This document shows, piece by piece, positions 59,204 to 64,000 of a stretch of DNA of 64,000 bases (its first letter is position 1; each line of letters begins with the position of its first letter). The position numbers and the translations under genes were made by a program. The notes under the pieces are model-generated. The model saw nothing but the letters and a program-made list of their open reading frames with translations, did no database searches and was not told where the DNA came from. This DNA is from Limosilactobacillus sp. WILCCON 0051 (GTDB lineage: Bacteria; Bacillota; Bacilli; Lactobacillales; Lactobacillaceae), in assembly GCF_039955095.1 (NCBI RefSeq), contig NZ_CP154878.1, positions 682,001 to 746,000 on the forward strand, in the 5' to 3' direction.

Positions 59204-60463
59204 TTGATCAGTCAGATAATCTTTGAAACTTCATTTGCCGGTTTAATAATTTATCTAGTCTGGGTCTGTTTTTTACTTGCGCTAGGCCAAAACAGTCAAT
59301 CAGACAAAGCCGAGCTGGGATTTGATCAGTCGTATCGGCTGGTGATTTTAGTTCCAGCGATGAATGAAGAGACCGTCATCAAACAGACCATGCAGCTGTT
59401 TTTAAAAGAGACTCATCAGCTTGCAAACGTCAAAATGGTCATTATTGATGATGCGTCTGATGATCGGACCGCAGCTGTCGTCAAGCGATTTATTAGCCAA
59501 ACAGGCCAAGATCGGATTCAGCTTTTGCAGCGTCAGCACCCCAACGCTCAAACTGGCAAGGGAAATGCGCTTAACTGGGCCTATCATCAGCTGGCTTTGC
59601 AGGATGGCGATCCAAAGCGCCTAATCTGCGGCGTTTTAGATGCAGATGCCTACATGACGGAAAAAAGCTATCGCAGGGTGATGCAGTATTTTGCCGATGA
59701 TGAGGATTTGGATCTGCTGCAGACACGGGTAGGCATGCTTGAAACCAACAATTGGCTGCAGCTGATGCAAGATATTGAATTCACCGTGATCAATGATTGG
59801 ATTCAAAACACCCGCAATCGGCTTGGCAATGCGGCAGCTTCTGGCAATGGACAGTTTATCCGCGTCGGCTCTGTTGCCAGTTCACGGCCATGGGGCAATG
59901 CATTGTTGGAAGATTTTGAATTTAGTACGCGTTTTTTGATGCAGGGTAAAAAAACACAATATGCCAGTGATGCCTTGGTATACCAAGAGGCCATCGCCAA
60001 GGCTCGTCCCTTCATTCGGCAGCGATCGCGCTGGACGCAAGGGGGATTGGATTGCCTGTTCAGTTATTGGACGAAGGTCTTAAGCAATTCATTTATTCGT
60101 TTTTCAGCTAAATTTGAAATGACCTTTTATATGCTGATTCCGTTCATTACGATTTTTACTGGAGTTGCCAGTCTGATTGTCCTTGGTTTTACGCTGGCCA
60201 ATCTGGACGACTATTGGCGATTGCTGTTACTGCTGATTTTGGTCAACCTGGGTTTTAGCAGCTATATCGTTTGGCAATATCAGCATATGACCAGTTCAAA
60301 ACAATATGGTCTGCTGTTTTGGACGGCAATTACGTTTGCATTTTATAACTATCTGCTTTACCCAGCTATCGTGATCGCTTTTTATAAAAAATTTAGCGGT
60401 CAGACTCGCTGGGTTAAGACAGCTCATGGAAACAAAGATAAAATTGGGAGGAAAGCCTCATGA
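59204..60463 (+). CDS. Processive family-2 glycosyltransferase, membrane-bound
   Basis: 419 residues. N-terminal membrane helix (about 10-28), GT2 domain with 'DDASDD' 82-87, 'DADA' 146-149, catalytic base Asp237 in 'LEDFEFS', and QxxRW ('QRSRW' 273-277), then three to four C-terminal helices. QxxRW marks processive synthases of the cellulose/poly-GlcNAc/hyaluronan kind. Start is TTG 59204 with AAAGGGGGTG 4-5 bases upstream. Donor and product unknown; UDP-GlcNAc or UDP-ManNAc are candidates because wecB is two genes upstream. Its stop overlaps the next ATG. Confidence 0.87.
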   Translation: MISQIIFETSFAGLIIYLVWVCFLLALGQNSQSDKAELGFDQSYRLVILVPAMNEETVIKQTMQLFLKETHQLANVKMVIIDDASDDRTAAVVKRFISQTGQDRIQLLQRQHPNAQTGKGNALNWAYHQLALQDGDPKRLICGVLDADAYMTEKSYRRVMQYFADDEDLDLLQTRVGMLETNNWLQLMQDIEFTVINDWIQNTRNRLGNAAASGNGQFIRVGSVASSRPWGNALLEDFEFSTRFLMQGKKTQYASDALVYQEAIAKARPFIRQRSRWTQGGLDCLFSYWTKVLSNSFIRFSAKFEMTFYMLIPFITIFTGVASLIVLGFTLANLDDYWRLLLLLILVNLGFSSYIVWQYQHMTSSKQYGLLFWTAITFAFYNYLLYPAIVIAFYKKFSGQTRWVKTAHGNKDKIGRKAS

Positions 60464-61233
60464 AAAAATGGAAATCAACAATGATGGCGGCTACGGCAGC
60501 ATTAGGGATGTTCTTTGCATTGGGAACCGTAAATGCCAAAGCTGATGAAACAATCACGACCGCACCAACTGCGGAAATTGCGCAAACCGCCTCGATTGCT
60601 CAGACGGCTAGCGAAGCACTGACCAGTAATACGGCCGCTACGGCAGGTACGGCACCAACTGCGGGAACGGCAGGCACGGCAGCCACGGCACCGACCGCGG
60701 GAACGGCAGGCACGGCAGCAACTGCACCAACTGCGGGGACGGCAGGCACGGCAGCTACGGCACCGACTGCGGGGACGGCAGGCACGGCAGCCACGGCACC
60801 GACCGCGGGAACGGCAGGCACAGCGGCCACGGCACCGACTGCGGGAACGGCAGGCACAGCGGCCACGGCACCGACTGCGGGAACGGCAGGCACGGCAGCA
60901 ACCGCACCGACTGCGCCAACTGCACCAACTGCACCAACCGCACCGACTGCGCCAACCGCACCGACCGCACCGACCGCACCGACTGCGCCAACTGCACCGA
61001 CCGCGCCAACCGCACCAACCGCGCCAACTGCACCAACTGCGCCGACCGCGCCAACCGCACCAACCGCACCGACTGCACCGACTAACTCTGGCTGCAAGCA
61101 GGTGGTGGTGGTCATCATCGTTCGTGTTCATTACTTCGGCTGGTATGGCTACAACTACTGCCAAAGCTGCTCCATGCATTGGCTGCCACGCGTACACCAC
61201 GCCTGGCACTCATTTTATGGATTCTACTGCTAA
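60460..61233 (+). CDS. Secreted Ala/Gly/Pro-Thr triplet-repeat protein with Cys-rich tail
   Basis: 257 residues. Signal peptide about 1-28 ('MKKWKSTMMAATAALGMFFA', 'VNAKA' cleavage). Residues 68-151 are seven copies of AGTAGTAATAPT; 152-208 are nineteen Ala-Pro-Thr units; together Thr is every third residue for 47 units. Residues 209-257 are a Cys/aromatic tail ('NYCQSC', four Cys in all). No LPXTG or lipobox. ATG 60460 overlaps the glycosyltransferase stop (ATGA), so the two are translationally coupled. Function unknown; the regular Thr spacing makes O-glycosylation by the neighbours plausible. Confidence 0.82.
   Translation: MKKWKSTMMAATAALGMFFALGTVNAKADETITTAPTAEIAQTASIAQTASEALTSNTAATAGTAPTAGTAGTAATAPTAGTAGTAATAPTAGTAGTAATAPTAGTAGTAATAPTAGTAGTAATAPTAGTAGTAATAPTAGTAGTAATAPTAPTAPTAPTAPTAPTAPTAPTAPTAPTAPTAPTAPTAPTAPTAPTAPTAPTAPTAPTNSGCKQVVVVIIVRVHYFGWYGYNYCQSCSMHWLPRVHHAWHSFYGFYC
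60661..60912 (+). repeat. Seven 36-bp direct tandem repeats
   Basis: Units begin at 60661, 60697, 60733, 60769, 60805, 60841 and 60877; each encodes AGTAGTAATAPT and they differ by only a few bases. High DNA identity suggests recent expansion; copy number is likely to vary between strains. Confidence 0.95.
60913..61083 (+). repeat. Nineteen 9-bp Ala-Pro-Thr repeats
   Basis: GCN-CCN-ACN x19, 171 bases, with GCG/GCA, CCA/CCG and ACT/ACC alternating, continuous with the 36-bp array. Confidence 0.95.
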
Positions 61234-61279
61234 AAAAACTCGTCTCAAAGGGCATAATAGCCGCTTGAGGCGAGTTTTT
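61233..61279. terminator. Bidirectional terminator closing the repeat-protein locus
   Basis: AAAACTCGTCTCAA / TTGAGGCGAGTTTT with inner GGC/GCC. Confidence 0.85.
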
Positions 61280-61347
61280 AAATGGTGATGGCTTTTCAAT
61301 CAATGAAGGGGAGCTGAACGGATTTAAACCGATCGCTGCCAATCTGG

Positions 61348-62028
61348 CTAAAAGATGTTTTTAAACAAAAAGAACAACAGCGGTCCCAATAAAGACGGCA
61401 GCATGTCTAGCGTCTTGAACTCCTTGATTTTTAACAGCGAGAAGCCAGACGCGGCAATCAGAAAACCACCGACGATTGATTCTTCAACCACGAAGGCATT
61501 GGAAAAGAAACTGGCGGACAGAAACTTGGCAATTAAATAGATGCCGCCAAACCAGACTAAAACGATCGGCGTTTCCAAAAGCATCCCCCAGCCAAAGCCG
61601 GTCCCAAAAATAATGCCACAGACCAGCGTCAGCATGGCGTTGGTATAAAGCATCGTCTGATTGCCATTGGTTGCGGCAACGACTGGTCCTAAGATCCCTA
61701 AAGCACCAATGCAGTCCAAAAAGCTTGCCGTGGCCACGCCTTCGCCAAGCTTAGAGGAAAAACGCGTGCTGAGCCAGTGGTTGGAACGGTCATCCAGTTG
61801 CCAATAGGTGCCTAGCGGGATTCCGACTGCCAGGCTGATGATAAAAAGGACCGGGTAGTTGCTTTTGGGCATGTTGCTGATGACCGACTGCAGTCCAACA
61901 CCAAGAGCAGCAAAGCCTAATGCTATCCAGAGGGTCTCAATGTATTTTTTCTGTAAGAACTGCTTAAAAAAACAGCCGATTGCAGTACCGACAACTACCG
62001 CGCCAACGTTGGCCCAGATTCCGATCAT
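61348..62028 (-). CDS. DUF554 family membrane protein
   Basis: 226 residues, about six to seven membrane helices. 'GIWANVGAVVVGTAIGCFFK' at the N-terminus and 'DCIGALGILGPV' near 105 are DUF554 (YdfK-like) motifs. Function not known; possible transporter. SD GCGAGGT precedes the ATG on the complement. Single gene. Confidence 0.88.
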   Translation of the reverse strand: MIGIWANVGAVVVGTAIGCFFKQFLQKKYIETLWIALGFAALGVGLQSVISNMPKSNYPVLFIISLAVGIPLGTYWQLDDRSNHWLSTRFSSKLGEGVATASFLDCIGALGILGPVVAATNGNQTMLYTNAMLTLVCGIIFGTGFGWGMLLETPIVLVWFGGIYLIAKFLSASFFSNAFVVEESIVGGFLIAASGFSLLKIKEFKTLDMLPSLLGPLLFFLFKNIF

Positions 62029-62214
62029 TTTAAAAAACCTCGCTTTAAGTTAATCTGCCAGACTGAGCAGCATCAGCCAGACATTTTGAACATACTTAAC
62101 TATTTTAGCTTATTTAATCGTTATAAAAAAGAAATTACCACAGACTCTGAAACGATCAATCAAAGGGTCAAGAAGTTGAGTGCGATTCTTAAAACAACAG
62201 TGCTTTGGACGATT

Positions 62215-62257
62215 AAAAAGACTGACGTATGTGTGCAGGACACCGTCAGTCTTTTAT
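62215..62257 (-). terminator. Terminator downstream of the dipeptidase gene
   Basis: AAAAGACTGACG / CGTCAGTCTTTT; positioned 18 bases past the dipeptidase stop on the minus strand. Confidence 0.8.
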
Positions 62258-62274
62258 CAAGATGAGATTATTTA

Positions 62275-63687
62275 TTACAGGTTTTCATCTGTGTTAAAAT
62301 TCAAAGGACAGTAATCAGTCATTTTGGTGATCAATTCGAGGCTCAACTGACGGTAGGCGTTTAAAACGTCGGTCGCGAAGTTTTCCGACTGACGCGTCAA
62401 ATAGTTGGTCAGCTTGGCACCGGCCAGACCAGCTGCCTTTTCGTCGGTTGCCTGAATCATGGCAATGGCCTTGGCGTTGCAGTCTTTTTGGACATCACGA
62501 AGCATTGGCAGAAAATCGTGCAGGTGACTGTCGACTAAAACGCTGGCATGCTTAAAGATCCAGTATGCTGAGTTGAGCTGAGCCGGCAGCTTGCCTCGTT
62601 TGTATGGCGCTGGCGTGTCGTTGATATTGCTGAAGAATGGAACAAACGTTGATTCATTGGCAACCCCCATGGCAATCCAGTGAATGCTGTTTTTGGAAGC
62701 CCGCGACGTCTGCAGAATGTGGGCTTCCTGCGTCTTGGCCAGGCTGATGGGACGGTAGCGGTGCTTTTCTTCATCTGAACCAGTACCGATTGGATCAAAT
62801 GGCGTCCCTTCATAATGGGAGCCAAGGTAGGCCTGGGCGTCAAAGATTGACAGCTTGCGTTCAGGCTTCATCAAAAATGGCAGGTCGGCAGCTTCCGGCT
62901 GTTCGTTTTGCGCAGCTTTTGGGCTGAACATTTGATGACCATACCAAACGCGCGGCTCACTATAGACGGCATCTGAACGGTCAGCCGTACCAAAGATCTG
63001 GCGGAAGTTAAAGGTACCAGGGTGCGGATTGAGCTGGTTCTTTTCGACGAACTCCTGAATGCCAGGATGGTACATGAAGTTGTCTGGATCGTTAAAATCA
63101 ATCTCCTGGATGGCTAATTGATTGGCAACGACAGCATAGCAGTCATCGGGAATCCGCTGGGCAACCCAGTAGTGACCAGCGCCAGTCTCAAGATACCAGG
63201 CCTCGTCATCGTCGGCAAACAGAATGCCATTGGTTTCGCCAGTTCCGTACTTGGCAACCAGTTCGCCAAGTCTTTGCACCCCTTCGCGAGCAGTCTTGAC
63301 GTATGGCAAAACGACCGTAACCATAGCCTCTTCGTTTAAGCCTTCTTTAACGAGTGGATCATAGCCTAACACCAGATCGTTGGAATAGGCGCTTTCGGTT
63401 GCACTCATGGCCACACCGTATTCATTGATGCCGGCTTCTTCAAACAGGCCGTACTTGTCGGTCCATTCTGGCGTTGCCGTATAGCGAGCACTGATCTTAG
63501 GCAGCGTCAGCTCAAGTTTGGTATCTTTAGAGACGAATTGAGATGGCATCTCGCCGCGCGCGTGAACAACCAGGCGTTTTGGCCAGGCTGCCTTGGCATC
63601 TTCATTGCGGCCGATCATGATTGAGCCATCGCGACTGGCCTTTTTACCAATCAGAATGCTGGTACATGCCGATAGTTTTTGTGACAT
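62275..63687 (-). CDS. C69-family dipeptidase (PepDA-like)
   Basis: 470 residues. Ntn-hydrolase of the lactic-acid-bacteria dipeptidase A type: probable catalytic Cys8 (after 'MSQKLSA'), then 'TSILIGKKASRDGSIMIGRNED' region. It needs removal of the first seven residues to expose Cys. It cleaves many dipeptides from proteolysis. SD AAGGGGA precedes the ATG at 63685-63687. Confidence 0.92.
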   Translation of the reverse strand: MSQKLSACTSILIGKKASRDGSIMIGRNEDAKAAWPKRLVVHARGEMPSQFVSKDTKLELTLPKISARYTATPEWTDKYGLFEEAGINEYGVAMSATESAYSNDLVLGYDPLVKEGLNEEAMVTVVLPYVKTAREGVQRLGELVAKYGTGETNGILFADDDEAWYLETGAGHYWVAQRIPDDCYAVVANQLAIQEIDFNDPDNFMYHPGIQEFVEKNQLNPHPGTFNFRQIFGTADRSDAVYSEPRVWYGHQMFSPKAAQNEQPEAADLPFLMKPERKLSIFDAQAYLGSHYEGTPFDPIGTGSDEEKHRYRPISLAKTQEAHILQTSRASKNSIHWIAMGVANESTFVPFFSNINDTPAPYKRGKLPAQLNSAYWIFKHASVLVDSHLHDFLPMLRDVQKDCNAKAIAMIQATDEKAAGLAGAKLTNYLTRQSENFATDVLNAYRQLSLELITKMTDYCPLNFNTDENL

Positions 63688-63781
63688 TTTCAGGTCCCCT
63701 TATTTGGATTTTGTAACTTCATGTATTTATTTTAACCCAAACAATCAATAAAATTAAACAAAAAGTGGAGGAAATTAAATA

Positions 63782-64000
63782 ATGGAACAGCTTTCAATGT
63801 TTATTATTATGTTTTCAGCCCTGCTGATTCCAATATTGATGGCGCGCTTTAAGGTTGCCAGCGTACCTACCGCGGTGGCCGAGATTATCGTAGGCATCAT
63901 TTTGGGGAAAAGCGGTTTTAATCTGGTCGTGCAGACCCGTGACCTGACTTTTTTATCGAGTCTGGGCGTGATCGTCTTGATGTTTTTGTCAGGGATGGAG
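63782..64000 (+). CDS. Cation:proton antiporter (CPA2), 3' end outside window
   Basis: 73 codons visible: 'MEQLSMFIIMFSALLIPILM' then 'VPTAVAEIIVGIILGKSGFN' and 'GVIVLMFLSGME'. The 'E-I-x-x-G-I-x-x-G' and 'F-L-x-G-M-E' motifs are those of KefB/NapA-type Na+/H+ or K+/H+ exchangers. Runs off the right edge. SD TGGAGGA precedes ATG 63782. Confidence 0.82.
   Translation, partial: MEQLSMFIIMFSALLIPILMARFKVASVPTAVAEIIVGIILGKSGFNLVVQTRDLTFLSSLGVIVLMFLSGME

Noticed and set aside
60661..60912. CRISPR-like array of 36-bp units
   Set aside because: The units abut with no spacers, and they encode a continuous protein repeat; no cas genes are present.
60502..61209. 235- and 172-codon minus-strand frames with Gly/Val/Ala repeats
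   Set aside because: They are shadows of the triplet repeats; any long GCN-CCN-ACN array is open in several frames. No SD or signal peptide.

Overview
The window is a chromosomal segment of a low-to-moderate GC Gram-positive lactic acid bacterium. The 16S rRNA gene (about 28587-30166), together with a full PyrR attenuator, a histidine T-box, lactobacillus-style small proteins and a Gcs-type glutamate-cysteine ligase, point to Limosilactobacillus. From memory the 16S variable regions look most like L. mucosae; this was not checked against a database.

Layout. 1-1.4 kb: ends of an ABC exporter with two permease genes. 1.6-4.8 kb: purine salvage (NCS2 permease, adenine deaminase) behind two PurBox-like sites. 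4.9-16.6 kb: housekeeping block (trigger factor, ClpX, EngB, UvrC, Obg, RNase Z, an SDR, RecJ, Apt), with a 44-codon gene on the minus strand at 8430-8564. 16.8-18.7 kb: a membrane protein and an MFS carrier. 18.8-27.6 kb: the full histidine pathway, hisK followed by a T-box-controlled hisZGDBHAFIEC. 27.5-28.6 kb: a 331-bp IS200/IS605-like element without transposase that replaces the hisC 3' end, the his terminator, an IS110-like remnant and two rRNA promoters. 28.6-34.6 kb: 16S-23S-5S and 12 tRNAs. 34.8-40.3 kb: mscL, glutamate-cysteine ligase, a class-I amidotransferase-like hydrolase, and PyrR-attenuated pyrBC. 40.4-44.8 kb: an unknown protein, the ACT/PFL pair and a PucR-type regulator. 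44.8-47.6 kb: a candidate terminated leader RNA and an ABC exporter with its own TetR regulator and two operators. 47.8-56.7 kb: LysR/SDR divergent pair, an acetyltransferase, two drug-type MFS carriers, a phosphoesterase, S14, a lone PTS IIC and a surface hydrolase. 57.6-61.2 kb: a compact surface locus. 61.3-64 kb: DUF554 protein, C69 dipeptidase and the start of a cation:proton antiporter.

The most unusual part is 57.6-61.2 kb. UDP-GlcNAc 2-epimerase and a processive family-2 glycosyltransferase alternate with two small exported proteins. Those proteins are built of three-residue units with threonine at every third position (Ala-Ala-Thr, Ala-Gly-Thr, Ala-Pro-Thr), and one also has a collagen-like Gly-X-Y segment. 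The repeat chemistry is like that of antifreeze glycoproteins and mucins. The arrangement suggests a dedicated glycoprotein or glycopolymer surface system, which is inference and not shown by sequence alone.

The second notable feature is the hisC 3' element, which has IS605-type end hairpins around a chain of hairpins resembling a TnpB guide (omega) RNA scaffold.
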